Of a DNA stretch of 64,000 nt, positions 12,060 to 24,894 are shown in pieces. Positions within the stretch are counted from its first letter, which is position 1, and the number at the start of each line of letters is the position of its first letter. The position numbers and the translations under genes were made by a program. Origin of the DNA: Anagrus nilaparvatae (lineage: Eukaryota > Arthropoda > Insecta > Hymenoptera > Mymaridae); assembly GCA_022575985.1 (NCBI GenBank), contig JAKSXM010000156.1, positions 3,472,001 through 3,536,000 on the forward strand. The letters run 5' to 3'. The notes beneath the pieces are model-generated. The model was given only the letters and a program-made list of their open reading frames with translations. It did not search any database and was not told the DNA's origin.

Positions 12060-12440
12060 CTTGCATCCACCATAAAATCACCACGGGTCTTGAGCTAAAA
12101 GTTACATGTAACGAGAAGCGTATAGCCCCGCAGAACCCAATGAACGGCTTTGGCTGCATGAGCGTATAGCGGAATTAACCATTATAAACTCACGTATTCT
12201 CGGGAGATTACGTTGTAAAATTTAGTTTATGAAGACGTGCCAGATTCTATAAACGCGACAAGCTAAAACACACGAAGCCCAAAGGTGCTATAATGCCCCC
12301 TTTTCAAGTATAACTTCGGTTTTAAATACGTAGCCTAGGCAGCAAAACGTTAGCTTCACGCTGCCCAGGATATATATAAGTACGTTTATATTTATTCAGC
12401 AACTCACCGGAGCAAAAAGTTTTTTTCCAAACTTTTTGTT
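12060..12440 (+). promoter_or_regulatory. GC-richer island with TATA box and initiator
   Basis: About 380 bp are clearly richer in G+C than the surroundings and lack the poly-A/poly-T runs seen everywhere else. TATATATAAG (12371-12380) is followed 27 bases later by TTCAGCA, an arthropod-type initiator (predicted start A at 12398). No downstream open frame of useful length exists. It may be a solo LTR or a retroelement 5' end, or the promoter of a noncoding transcript. A repeated GCGTATAGC (about 12118 and 12161) is the only internal repeat noticed. Confidence 0.5.
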
Positions 12441-13527
12441 TTAACGTGTTATTTTAGGTATTGGATTATTGATTTGCGAAAATTTGGGGAAAATATTAAT
12501 TTTTTCTAAACATGTATAATAAATTAAGGTTGGTTTTATTGAAAATTTTTTGCTTTTTAGGTCTTTAGAACAGCTTCATTATCTCAAAACAATGTACTTT
12601 TTATAGCGATACATAAGTTTGGGAACAAACATTATTTTTACCTTAAATATCGAAAAAAAGAATTTCCTTTGATTTTTGGCCACTTCCGGTTTCATTTTAA
12701 GTGGTGTCAAATTTGCCAAAAATCAAGTTAGGAATTATTAAAGTTGCTCAAATCGTGACTCGGTAAATTTTCTTGAAATTTGAGCCATTCCTTAGTTTAT
12801 TGGTGAGGGGTCGTAATATATTACAGATATACTATTTGTTTGTACAATTTATTTTATTCTTTGATAAAATATACATATCTGATTGTGTACAATAAATTAC
12901 GTAAAAAAAGAAAACAAATTTAAAATTTTTTAAATAAATAAAATATTTTGATTTATTTTTTTTAAATTTAAAACAAAAAATTTTTATTGTCTATCATAAT
13001 AGTTGAATGTCTAAATTTTATTAATTTAGATAATTTATTTTTTCTAAGATAAGTTACAATTTTTATCTCATAATTACGTGGGAATATCATAAAATTATTA
13101 ATTTTATTAAAATTAATTTAAAATACTTATCAAAATTTATCACCTTTGTTTTTTCAAAAATAAAATCAGTAATTTTTAAAATATACAATTTAGAAAATAA
13201 ATTAATAAATCTCATTTCCTTCATTTTGAATATAATTTTTAATTTTTATCTTTGCAGTTTGAGTCATTCCTTATTTTTCAGGTCATAAGTCCTAGCATAA
13301 GTCAAATTATACTTTACATATCTAGGGCAAAACTATGTTTTTAATCACGGGAAAAAATATGGGGTTCGACTTTTGCATGCTGTCTGCAAAGTCAACACCT
13401 ATATTTTGTCCCTTGTTTAAAAAGTAGTTATATGTTCATATAATTAATTTTATCATTTCATAAAACTTATCTGGTTTTTACAATTATATTAAAAAAAAAT
13501 ACTTTTATTTATTGTTTTTTACTTATT
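12441..13527. other. AT-rich DNA, nothing recognised
   Basis: No gene, RNA or clear repeat pair was found between the GC-richer island and the first GGAACC-family copy. A predicted transcript from 12398 would run through here. Confidence 0.5.
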
Positions 13528-13538
13528 GGTTCCTCAAA

Positions 13539-13640
13539 GAGGAACCATTGTGTTAGGTCAAAATTTGATTTTCTATTTTTTGGCATATAAGTATGTTTTG
13601 GGACCCCAGGAAGCTAAAAAACCTGTTTTTAAAAAAAGTC

Positions 13641-13671
<31 letters not shown>

Positions 13672-15965
13672 ACGTACGTATGTATGTAATCGGTGATATT
13701 TCACAAATATTATGGAATTAAGACCTAATTTTTTTTTCAAAAATTTTTTCACCAAAAAAGCTCGAGATACTTTTTTTTTTTTTTTATTTGGATGTAATAC
13801 CTCATTTATTTCCATGAAAGTACTTATATTTGAAAGTATGGTTTTTACATGATATCTCGAATCGGATACTTCATTTTCTGAAAATTTTTTTTCTAAAATT
13901 TTTTTCATAAAAAAATACAAAAAATACTAATTTTTTTTTTCTTTTTGGACGTAGTACCTAATTTATTTCCATGGAAGTACTAGTTTTAAGAACCTTGTTT
14001 ATTGTTATTTTTTGGATCTGATACTTAATTTTTTCAAAATTTTTTTTTTCAAAATTAAAAAAATAGAAAAATAAAAAAAAATGCAATATTTTTTTTTTTT
14101 TGGGTTTAATACCTCATTTAATTCTATGAAAGTACTAGTATCTGAAAATATTGTAACGAGTGATATTTCAAAACCATTATCGAATTAAGACCTAATTTTT
14201 TTTCCAAAAATTTTTTTATTAAAAAAATCTCAAACCCCCTTTTTTTTTTTAATTTGGATGTAATACCTCATTCATTTCCATGAAAGTACTTATACTTGAA
14301 AGTATGTGTTTTACTTGATATCTCCAATCTGATACTTAATTTTTTGAAAATTCTTTTCCTAAAATTTTTTTCACAAAAAAATACAAAAAATACGAAACTT
14401 TTTTTTCTTTTTGGACTTAGTACCTAATTTATTTCCATGGAAGTACTAGTTTTAAGAACCTCGTTTACAGTAATTTTTTGGAACTGATACTGAATTTTTT
14501 CAAAATTTTTTTCTCAAAATTAAAAAAAAAGAAAAATAAAAAAAATTGCAATATTTATTTTTTTTTTTTGGCGTAATACCTCATTTAATTCTATGAAAGT
14601 ACTAATATTTTAAAATATTGTAACAAGTGATATTTCAAAACCATTATCGAATTAAGACCTAATTTTTTTTTCAAAAATTTTTTTATCAAAAAATCTCAAA
14701 CTACTTTTTTTTTTTTTTTAATTTGGATGTAATACCTCATTTAATTCTATGAAAGTACTAATATTTTAAAATATTGTAACTAGTGATATTTCAAAACCAT
14801 TATCGAATTAAGACCTAATTTTTCTCTCCAAAAATTTGTTTATTAAAAAATCTCAAAATACTTTTTTTTTTTAATTTGGATGTAATACCTCATTCATTTC
14901 CATGAAATTACTTATATTTGAAATTATGATTTTTACTCGATATCTTGAATCTGATAATTAATTTTTTGAAAATTTTTTTCTCCAAAATCTTCGTCACAAA
15001 AAAATACATAAAACACCAAATTTATTTTTCGTTTTGGACATATCTAATTTATTTTAATGAGAGTACAAGTTTTAGAAATTTAGTTTATAGTAATTTTTTG
15101 TATCCGATCACAATTTTTTTTTTTTATTTTGATATAAATTATAACACACAAGAAAGAGTGATGGAAATCTTGCCTCTTTTTGACTTCCTTGGATTATTTT
15201 GCTCGTTGCTATGTTTATTTATGTATGCAGCTTAATGAAATTATAAACAATAATAAACAGCCTAAAAATATTAAATGGTTATGTTTGCATTTTAAAATTA
15301 AGATTTAAAAGTTATATTGGCATTTTTTAAAGAATCAAACAATTTATAGAATTAAATAATTTATTATTTTGTGATTAATAGAAATAATATAAATAATGTT
15401 AAAATCTTGAAGCAATTATTGTGGTTATTTTTTTTATTACAAAATATGATTATTATTATTATTATTATCATTGTTGCGGAAGATTGGTCAAATGCAAGAA
15501 GTACACTGAGAAAATAAATTATAAGAAATTATTATAAATTCTGGTATAAACTCCTATCTTTTTATAATAATTGAGCGAATATTTGTAATTTTCGCATCGT
15601 TACCAATCATTTCTTTGACAAAACAAAAAAATCATGTTACCCAATATTTTAATTATTAAGGGATAATTATATATTCTAATAAAATAAAATTTTATAAAAA
15701 AAAATAAAATTAGCTTTTTTTATATTTGTCTCTTTTTAATTATGCAAAAATGATTTAAAATCCATTAACGCCGGCGTGACCAATCCATGGACGCTAGAAT
15801 TTTCACTTTAATAACAAAATGATCTTAATAATCTATTTTACCAGCTACTAAAAACGAAAAATTTATGCATAATTGCATGGTTGTAATCAATAATATTTGT
15901 TGTAAATTAAGATTACAGCCCATTGTTTGAGGAACCTCAGTGCCAGCTAGTTGGCAGGGTATTTT
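13539..15965 (+). repeat. GGAACC repeat family, copy A
   Basis: It opens with GAGGAACCATTGTGTTAGG and a (TG)n tract (13645-13674). It then runs through degenerate monomers of about 130-140 bp, each with an interrupted palindrome of the form AGTACC ... CCATGGAA GTACT, to about 14990. The characteristic 3' end, GAGGAACCTCAGTGCCAGC followed by TAGTTGGCAG, is at 15929-15957. The 15000-15880 stretch is not recognisable as family sequence and may be a later insertion or divergent interior. Other copies are at 37003, 42855, 47812, 58495 and, reversed, 61943. No protein is encoded; the His-Thr run in one frame comes from the TG tract. Confidence 0.7.
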
Positions 15966-16129
15966 TTTTTTTTTAATATTAATATAAAAAATTTTTATTA
16001 TCCTTATCATAATAATTGAATCTATTTATTTAGATAATTTTTTAATATTTTTCTAAGATAAGTTATGATTTTTTTCTTGCTTAACTCAGGAAAATTATTA
16101 TAACATTACAATTAATAAGAAAGTGTTTT

Positions 16130-16590
16130 GTTTATTGTAGATATTTATTCATCTTTGATAAAAACTTGTATCTCTGCTAGTTATAACAACGTTGATTATT
16201 ACTGGATAATTATTCAAGATAATGAATCGCGCTTTTGAAAACAAGATCAAAAATTCCAAGAAACTAAATAAACTTTTAAAGAAAAAAAATTTTTATATTT
16301 CTTATTTATTATTTTTTAGGAGATACCAATCTGTCCAAATTCATTACTTATTTTTCTGATAGTGTATTTTCTTTCTCTTTGCTATGATAAGTGTAACTTT
16401 TTTGTTTATGCAAAATAAAGTCTGAGATAATTCACCAAAATAGAGTATGAAAAAGCGATTAAAATTATAATTTTTCTCCATAGTTTACCGTGCAAATTAA
16501 ATCATTTTTATTCTGTAGTCATTTACAATTGTTTCAAAACCGTCAATAGCGGGAAGAGCGAAGCTAGCCATTTTGGAAAAAATTAAAAGT
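16130..16590 (+). repeat. Dispersed repeat R16, copy 1
   Basis: This segment is colinear with 61385-61935. Shared landmarks are TTTGATAAAAACTTGTATCT, AATAAAGTCTGAGATAAT, TTTACCGTGCAAATTAAA and the end segment GGGAAGAGCGAAGCTAGC. Copy 2 has an extra GC-richer block (about 61600-61735). In both places the repeat lies next to a GGAACC-family 3' end. Function unknown. Confidence 0.7.
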
Positions 16591-16888
16591 GATTCTGAAA
16601 AATATTTATTTACTAATTCAAGCCAAGTATTTACGCGTCAATAATTACCCTATTTCTATTAATTTTGAATCAATTTTGTATTTTTCTACTTTGCTGCTTT
16701 CCTGATTTCCCATATAACTCGTAAACATTTTTTTAAATCCAAAAATTAAAAAACATTTTCATGAATCATGAAAAAATGTTATAAATTTCGATGTATCCAT
16801 AGGTTTCACATAAAAATTCACTTACTATTGGTAGGTAAATTTTGTTGATCAATGAATCAAAGAAATTCATTTTACACACTAAAATTTA

Positions 16889-17690
16889 TCACCGTTCTTT
16901 AGTAATTATTTTTTCTTTTGGTTCCTCCACGGGTTCCTCATATTGATAGGTAAAATTTTGGTTTTTAACATGGAACATGATAAAGGGAGGAGTACCCTGG
17001 GAATCCGAAATCAAGAAGGGGAGGGGGGTTAAATGGGACTTGTGAAAATTTAAATTTAGGGTCTTAGAATAATTCAGGTTTAGAGAAACTTTTGTTTTAT
17101 TCGCATAAAACAATATGAATGGCTTAAAATTCGTTATAAATCAAGTTTTCTAATGAAAAAAGTGCTGATGTAATAGAGGGACTGGATTTTTTTGACGATT
17201 TTTATTTTCCCCAAAATCCAAAGGGGTATATAATGGAAAATGTCAGATTTTTTTTTTCTTAAAAGTTTTCGTCGTTCAGTACCAAAAAAGGTTTGAAACA
17301 GTTACAAACTTATATCAATATGGTTTGCCGGATCAGAGAGCTCAAAAAACATAATATAAATGGACTAAGAGAATTTAAAAATTTTTGAATTTTTAGAAAT
17401 TTTAGCTTTATTTACATAAAACCATTTAAATTAGTTAAAATTCTTTATAAACTAAGTTTTCTAATAAAAAAAGTGTTAATAAAATAGGGGAACTGGATTT
17501 TATTAACAATTTTAATTTTGCCCAAAATCGAAAGGGGTATGTATGGAAAATTATCAGATTTTTGTTTTCCAATTTTTTGTTGTTTTGTATTGAAAAAGGC
17601 TTAAAACAGTTAAAAACTTAAATTAAAATGTTTCACAGGGTCAGAGAACTAAAAAAAAATGATATAAATAGATTTAAGTTGTATTGTGCC
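16889..17690. repeat. Minisatellite remnant and diverged 311-bp tandem duplication
   Basis: The segment 16889-17100 carries one or two units of the 24-bp TTTAGGGACTTAGAATAATT type minisatellite also seen at 28.6, 34.8 and 36.4 kb. The next two blocks (about 17103-17413 and 17414-17690) are diverged copies of one unit, sharing AAATTC..TATAAA, AGTTTTCTAAT, GGGACTGGATTTT or variants, and AAAGGGGTAT. Confidence 0.6.
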
Positions 17691-18894
17691 CATAAATTAT
17701 TTATAAAAAGCATTTTTTTAAAAAAAGGATACAAATTTTTAATTATTAGCGTCTTAAAAGGGCTCAAAAGTTAAAAAAAGGTTTTAAAAATTAAAGATTA
17801 CTTATTTAGCTTTAAAACTTTTTTAAGTGGAATCAATATTAATAGGTAATAATAAAAAGTTAAATAAAATACAATTCATTAATTACGAGCTTTAGAAATC
17901 ACCTAAAACAGCTGAAAACAAATCCAAAGCTAAATTAACCTATTTTTGATCCTTTTTAAAATTACAAGATCAGTCTCGTTTTCAAAGATTTTGTTTATTA
18001 CTAATTTTTTTTCAGATTTTTTTATTATTTACTTTAATTTTACATATTTTGAAATGTTATTTTTCTGTTGAAAATAATTTTTCTTTTAATTTTTAACGTC
18101 TTAGAGCAATTCAAATGTTAAATATTGGGTTTTTTAAAAGTTCATAGACTTGGGATTTTTCTAGCAGATTTAAATGATGTTAAAAACTGGACTAATAGAC
18201 TAACTAAAATGTTACAAACTATACGTAAAATTATTTTTTTTGTCTGGGTTTTTCCTTAGCCATAAAATCTTACGTTTCTATTTTAACTGATTTTGTCCAA
18301 TCTTATATATTTTGCATTGGTAGGCCATTTGAGCCTAATGGGTTTGAAATATTTAAAATTATCTTTTATACCTGCCCTACTGACAGGATCTTTTATCAAT
18401 ATATATCAGAATATACATTTTTTTAAACCTTTATTTATTGCATTTTTTATTTTGCTAAAATTTGTTTGAATTAGTTTTTAAAGTTTTGGGTGTACCTATT
18501 GGTTTAATTAACTTAAAAATATGTGTACAAAATTTTCATTTCTAAAAAATTAATGCATTGGAAACAATGGTAAAAAATATAAAGAATAGATTAGATTCTA
18601 CGTAAATTATCATCAGTGTAGAGGAAACACATATTATTTTGAAAAAATACTCTGAGAAAAAAGTGTATGGTTAAGATAACCAAAAATTTAGTAAAATTGC
18701 ATTTAGTAATGATGACAAAAATTTTGGTTATCAGAACCAAAAAATTCAGTAGATTTTACCAAAAAAACTTAAAATAAAAAAAGAATTAAAAATTGAAAAT
18801 TTTTCATTATAGTGGCTAATATTTTGAAAAAATTATTAAATTTCATAAAATCTTTAAATTTTTAAAATTTTAAATAAAAAATATATTTTTAAAA
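17691..18894. other. AT-rich DNA left of the LTR retrotransposon
   Basis: No gene or RNA was found. The sequence from about 18650 contains small inverted motifs (GGTTAAGATAACC) but no full element could be defined. Confidence 0.5.
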
Positions 18895-19270
18895 TATATT
18901 TTTTATTAATAATAAAGGTGTATTTAATTATAATATTTTATAATTAAATTAAATAATTCTAATTTACTTAAAAACTAATATTTTACACATATTTACATAT
19001 TTACATTTAAGAGGCTGTCGGCATAATTAAATACATGCTGGATAGTGCTGCCATCTTAATAATATTTGATTATCATTAAATAGTATAAATTTAGGAGTTT
19101 ATAATTGTATCGATACATATATTGATTTAAAACCGGATTTTGGTATTTTATACACTTATGCGTGTGTATGATGCAACACACGTATAATTAAGTAGAATTA
19201 AACTTTTATTTGCATGCATTATTCATAAATATTTGCATATCTTAGGGGTCTAGGCATTTGGTATGTTACA
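18895..19270 (-). repeat. 3' LTR, truncated (376 bp)
   Basis: It begins with TGTAACATACC right after the polypurine tract and matches the first 376 bp of the right-hand LTR nearly perfectly, then stops abruptly. The part that would hold the heat-shock element, TATA box, R and U5 is missing here, so truncation or deletion after insertion is likely. Confidence 0.75.
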
Positions 19271-19273
19271 ATA

Positions 19274-19290
19274 CCCCCCCTCGAAACTTT
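19274..19290 (-). other. Polypurine tract
   Basis: On the minus strand a purine-rich run (AAAGTTTCGAGGGGGGG) ends three bases before the TGTAAC start of the 3' LTR, the position used to prime plus-strand DNA synthesis in LTR elements. It fixes the orientation. Confidence 0.7.
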
Positions 19291-20203
19291 TACACCTTGA
19301 GTAAAATTTCTATGCGGATTTGTAACTCAAATGCATAGAGGCCTTATCTATATATTTGTTTTTGTTTTCATTTGAAATTTTCCTAGCTCTTAGCTATTTT
19401 TTGTTTTTTCTTTTTATTAATTATTTTTAATTTAATCATCTTGAGTATTAATTTCAATTTTATTTGGAAATTTTTAGCCTTTAGCTATTTTTATTTATAT
19501 TTTTCATCTTTGTTTACATAGGTTTTTCTTAATTATATAAAGTTTTTTTTTTTTATTATTTAAAATTACAATCTTTAATTTTTTAATATCATTTTCATTA
19601 TTTGGACATAACTCATTTATTTTTATCCATTATCTTTGAGGAAACTTTATTTTTAATCACGTGTGTTTCTCTAACCTGTTTTTTTGTATGAATTTGAGTA
19701 TGAATGAATATAATTTAATAAATAAAAGTTTTTTAATTATTTAAAACTTTAAAGTTTAATTTTTTAATATTATTTTTGTTATTTTGACATAATTATCGTT
19801 TTTTCATGATTTTTAAGTTTATCTGATTTACTTAAAAAAAAGTTTAATTTTGTACTTTGAAATTTTTATATTTAAAAGTTCTCTTATTCAAGGAAAATAA
19901 TTATTTTCTTAAATTAATAATATTTTATATTGCAATATTGAAAATAAAATAGTGTGTTCATTAAGATTTTTTGACTAGTATTATTGTAATCTCAATGAGC
20001 AGACTCTTTTAATATTACTGAGGTTTAATTTTCATATTGAATTTTTAATTTTAATTACCTTGAAATATTTCATTTTAATTTATTTATTTTACTATTTTTA
20101 TGTTTGTTATTATTTGCTACTATTTTTTAAGTTTTAATTAATCATTTTTTGTAAGCTTTTTATTTAAAGTTACTTTTTCTTAGAGTATAAAATTATAATT
20201 TTA

Positions 20204-21546
20204 TTAGAAATTTAGGCTTTTTCTTCGATAAAAATTTCTAGTCTTGTATTTTTTATAACTATTACTACTACTATCACTACTTGAGCTACAGTAATCTGAA
20301 TCATTTGGATCTTCATCTGAGCTATTATCTTCAGTGAAGCTTGTGCAGTATTTTTTATTAAAAATTATTTCATTATCATTATTAAATTTTTCATAATTCG
20401 TTTCTTTTTTGTATATATTAATATCTTCGTAATTATCTTGATTGCTGTAATCAGAATTATCTGTATAATTTTCATTTTGTTGATTTTTTACATATTCTTG
20501 ATATTTATTTCTGGAAATTCTATCTTCATCATCAAATTCATCTAATAATGCTAAAAAATCTTCTTGAGTATTTATTCTAAATTTATTAGTATCGCTTTTT
20601 ATTTCGGTTCCAAACTGTTCTGAAATTGTTCTTATAAATGCTGGTTCATTTTCTTTTATTTCTAAATCTTTTGCTGTATTTAGCAATTTTATTGCATATT
20701 TTACTCTATTGGGTTTTCTTTTTTCTTGATATTTTCCTGTATACAATTTCCTTCTTAAATTGCCTGTAACAATAGGATTCCAATAATGTTTCTTGAATAT
20801 ATCTTCAAATTCTTGAAATGAATTTATTTTATCTTCATATAAATAAAACCAGTCTTTAGCACGTTTTTTTAAACATTGGTTAATTAAAATTTTTAAATTA
20901 TTTTTATTGTTTACGTTATATAAAGAAATATAATTTTTTAATTCTATAAGAAATCTTAAAGGTTTTTCAGAAGGTTTTCCTTGAAAAGTTGGTGATTTAA
21001 TTTTTAAAACTGGATGTAATCCATTGTTTAAATTATTTTTATTTTTAATGTTTTTAACTTGTTTTTCAATATTTTCAGAAATTTGATTTATCTCTTTATT
21101 ATGTTTAGCTTCATTTTTTAAATAATCTTCTTTAAAATTAAGAATTTCTTCTTCATTTTCTTCTAGTTTTTCTTCTAATATGTGAATATTGTTTGTTAGT
21201 TCATTAATTTTTTCTTGTTTTAATCGCAATTGGTTCTGAAAATACGTGGCTTGCTGATTTAATATCGCTATTTTATCTTTCTGATATTTTACTTCATTTT
21301 TGTATTTTTCAATTTCTTGGTCTGATTTTAATCTTGATTTTTTTTTTGAACAAAAATTGTATTTATATATACCATCATTTTTATAAGAGTTTCTTGAATA
21401 TTTAAATTTTTATTCTTTAAATCAAAATTTGAATTTTTCATTTTTGCATTTTTTAATAAAGTATCAATATCGTTTTTCATTAATGATATATAATCAAAAT
21501 TAAGATTTTCAGAATTTTCAGCCATTGTGTTATATTTATTGATCAT
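20204..21546 (-). CDS. Retrotransposon Gag-like protein, split by a frameshift in a T10 run
   Basis: The frame starts at ATG 21546 (a second ATG is at 21525) and stays open to the homopolymer at 21338-21347, where the reading frame changes by -1; it then runs to 20204. Allowing one base of slip, the length is 447 residues. The first third is a coiled coil rich in Lys, Glu, Asn and Gln. The middle has the retrotransposon capsid pattern: FQGKPSEKPLRF.., then KRAKDWFYLYEDKI, FEDIFKKHYW and RKLYTGKYQ. The C-terminus is acidic, then Ser-rich, then basic, with no CCHC zinc knuckle. Gag packages element RNA in cytoplasmic particles. The slip may be a real -1 frameshift site, a decay mutation or a homopolymer sequencing error. 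Confidence 0.75.
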
Positions 21547-24487
21547 AAATTAATATGTTTAGAAAATTTTATATTTTTTCAAAAAATTCAGAGAATCACC
21601 CATATACATTAAAAATGTTTAAGGGTTTTTAAATTATAATAATTTTACTTTATTATCAAAAGAGAGAAAGATTCTAATCTATAATTTAAGTATTATTTAC
21701 TAAAAATTTTACGTATTTTTTGATTATTATATTCTTAGAAAAATTTACAAAATTAAAAGAAAATTTATTTTAATTTCCATTTATTATTTAATCGATCTAT
21801 GTATCTGAATATCTTTAAAGTCTAAATATGGCAAACAAATATTTTATTATACAATGGTTATTTAAATTTTTAAGATCTTAATTTATTTAATATCACTGTT
21901 TAATGCGTTTTTCTCTTTCAAAAAATGATTATAAGAAAAATGATATTTTTTATTCGCTAATTTTAATTTTATATTTATAAAAAGTTTATTTATTGTTATT
22001 TTAAATTTAAAAAGTTTATCAGAAAATTGTTCTGCGTTTTAATTGTTGCAAAAGAATTTTTAAATTTATCATTTTTATTTTTATTTGTTGATATATTTAT
22101 TTTATATTTATATATGTATGAGTTTCAAATTTTTTCCTCTATTATCAGAAAGAAAAAAAAGAAAAATTTAGAGTAATTAATACAACTTTGAACAGGAAAC
22201 AAAAGTTGCTTTAAATTTATAAAAATTTAAAAATCGCCCATATATATATATAATTACGTATGATTGTAATTACAAAAAATTATATTATATTGTATATTTT
22301 TTATTGATTTGCACAGTATCCATGATATATGTTTATATTTTATATTTTTTTTTTTTGTTACAAGAATCACAACAGGTAAAATTTTTCTTTATTTCTCTTG
22401 AGAGAAAAATAAAGCCTTTAATAACCTTGACTTATTTAGATTTTAAAAACTAATTATATTATTGTTGTTGTGAGTCCTGTTTTAAAAAATATCAATTTTT
22501 GAAAAAATGCATAAAAGTGCATAAAAGTGCATAAAAGTGCATATGAAATTGCATATATAGACTTGCATTTTAATCGTTTTAATAGAAATTTTTGATTCTA
22601 TGTGTTTATATTATTGTTATTAGATTTAATAATTTGGAAAAAAAAATAATCTTTTGTTTTGATTTTATTTTGATAATATAAGAATAAACGATGCGTTTGT
22701 TTACATTATAGTAGGCATCTCTTATCTTTGTATTTTTGTTTTTATATTATTTTTATCACTTTAATCTTTAATGTTTAAAATTGTTTATTGCAAAAAATGT
22801 TTAATTAATATTTGAATTTTTTAAAATTTTGCAAAGTAACTAATTAATAATTTCATTTTACCAAAAAAAAAAAATTTTTAGTATTAAGATCATAAAAAAA
22901 AATTTTTCATTAAATGCTTTATTGCATTGCTTATACTAAAAAATTTCTTAATATTCTTTATGTTTTTTATAATATTTAATGCATAATATCAGCTATTTAG
23001 CGTTTTAATTTTTTAATATTTATACTACTTAGATTTAAAATGTTTGAGTACTATATAATAATTAGATGATCGCAACAAAAATAATGATTTTTCAATGTAA
23101 ATAAAAATATTCTCTTCAATTATAGGGGTAAACAAAAATTTTCAGTGTTAAAAAATAGGATTGACTATTTTTGTTGCGAACTCTTTTACAATAATAAAAA
23201 ATTGACAGTTTTATTTGTCTTTTACAATTTAATTCTTTATATTTTTTATGAATTATTATTTGATTTTACTCAGTTTAATTTACTTTTTATTCTATAAAGT
23301 TTTTATTTTTAAAGTAAAAAATTTACTAATCTATAATTAATTTTTATAAAAATTGTAACTGTGTTTTATAAACACTTATGAAAATATTTTTTGAAGAACA
23401 TAAAATCAATTTTTAGTTTTTATATTTATTATTTTGCTATTATATTTTAAGATTTTCTGCACTTTTTATTTAAGCGTGCAAGTAAAAAAATGATTTTAGT
23501 CTCTTTTAGAGAACTAGCAATAATTTTTAATCGATCTTTTATTTACAGATCCTTAAAAGTAAAATTTTTTTATTGTTTTTTTTTTTAAATACATTACATT
23601 TTAATCTATTATTATAAATATAATAAATTTTATTACAGTTTTAAATATATTACATTATTATTATTATATTATTTTTTTTTTTGATATTAAAGAAAAATTT
23701 TATTTCTAACACAACTAGAAAGAGCAAGACGTTGTGTTGATATATTATTTAAGTGTCCAGCGCGTGGCATTGACATTGTTCATTGAACTTTAGAATTATT
23801 TTGGTTGATGATTTTACTTTTAAATCAAAAACTGGCTTAGAAATAAATATTATAATATTTTACGTTATATTTAAAAAAAAATTAAAAATTATTTGCTTTT
23901 ATAGCTTTTTACTAAAAAAAAAGATAAAATATATTTTCTAAAAATTTTATCTAACCTTATAATTCCATTTTAGCCAGTGTTTTTTGCCCAAAATGGCATT
24001 CTACAATTTAACCCTTTTATTAAAAAATTAAAAGAAAAAATATTTGATTTTTAAGGGTATTTTAAAAATTTATTGACTTATATATCTAGAAAAAAAAATA
24101 TTGACGAATATTTACATGTTTTGTCTTGAAAACAATTTTAAAAAAAATTTTTTGACTGTTATTTTTCAGTCAAGCACCCGTAAAGGTAAAAAAAAATTTT
24201 TTATTATATGAAATATTTTAAATTTATTCCACATAGTGTCATTATGAGCTTTTATCTGTTATTTAAAAAATTTGCTTCTTAAGTAAGCAATTTGTCTTTT
24301 TTCATGACGACCATTCGTACGCCATCTTTTTAATTTTAATTTGTTTAACCACTCAATGAGGTCAAGCATGAGTATTCTAGAAAAAACGACTTCAATAAAA
24401 TCAATTTTATTATTTTTTATTATGCTCATATTTTTTATTGACACTAGACTATTAAATTTTTCTTTGAAAAATTTTCCAGATTTTTCT
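21547..24487. other. Long AT-rich leader of the LTR element
   Basis: About 2.9 kb between the primer-binding-like site and gag contain no supported gene. A short frame (24435-24259, minus) starting MSIIKNNKIDF follows the LTR and could be a leader peptide; it is not recognised. A small tandem run of GCATAAAAGT occurs at about 22508-22542. Confidence 0.5.
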
Positions 24488-24501
24488 GGCAAGGATCGCC
24501 A
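24488..24501 (-). other. Primer-binding-like site
   Basis: TGGCGATCCTTGCC begins one base after the GTTACA end of the 5' LTR. Primer-binding sites of LTR elements normally start with TGG and complement a tRNA 3' end; the tRNA was not identified. Confidence 0.5.
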
Positions 24502-24836
24502 TTGTAACCCCTCAGAGGGAGGGGTGACAATTATTATGTTTTTTCCTACGTTCGACACTTTTTCCTACCCGACTAGAACCTTATCAAACCAAGGGGATCA
24601 GCCCTTGGAAATCAAAGGGGTTACGTTTATAATCGAGGCTGTGCCTCTGCGTAGGTTTCGACGCACTTCTGCGCCTATGAAGCTGATGCTGACTTAGGAT
24701 CTCTTTCATAAATAAAAACATTAAGTATTAAGTCAATGTAAATGTTTATTGAGTGTGAATTTAACAAAGGTCGTTCTATGAACTCGCTCTGCCAGAGATC
24801 CCAAGACAAGTGTGTCGTGATGTGCGAAATCTCTTT

Positions 24837-24844
24837 CTTATATA
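24837..24844 (-). promoter_or_regulatory. TATA box of the 5' LTR
   Basis: TATATAAG on the minus strand, about 50 bases downstream of the heat-shock element and followed within about 110 bases by AATAAA, fits a U3-R promoter arrangement. Confidence 0.65.
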
Positions 24845-24894
24845 CTTTTCGCAACTCACGCATACATGCTTGGAATCTTTATACATAAAATTTG

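Noticed and set aside
13573..13920. 115-codon minus frame with a His-Thr run
   Set aside because: The His-Thr run is the (TG)n tract of the GGAACC repeat; equivalent frames appear in copies C and E.
14945..15235. 96-codon plus frame
   Set aside because: Phe/Ile/Lys-rich translation of GGAACC-type monomers and poly-T runs.
16889..17113. 74-codon minus frame
   Set aside because: Overlaps the dispersed minisatellite; no recognisable domain.
24341..24697. 118-codon plus frame in the 5' LTR
   Set aside because: Antisense to the LTR and leader of the retrotransposon; all element signals are on the minus strand.
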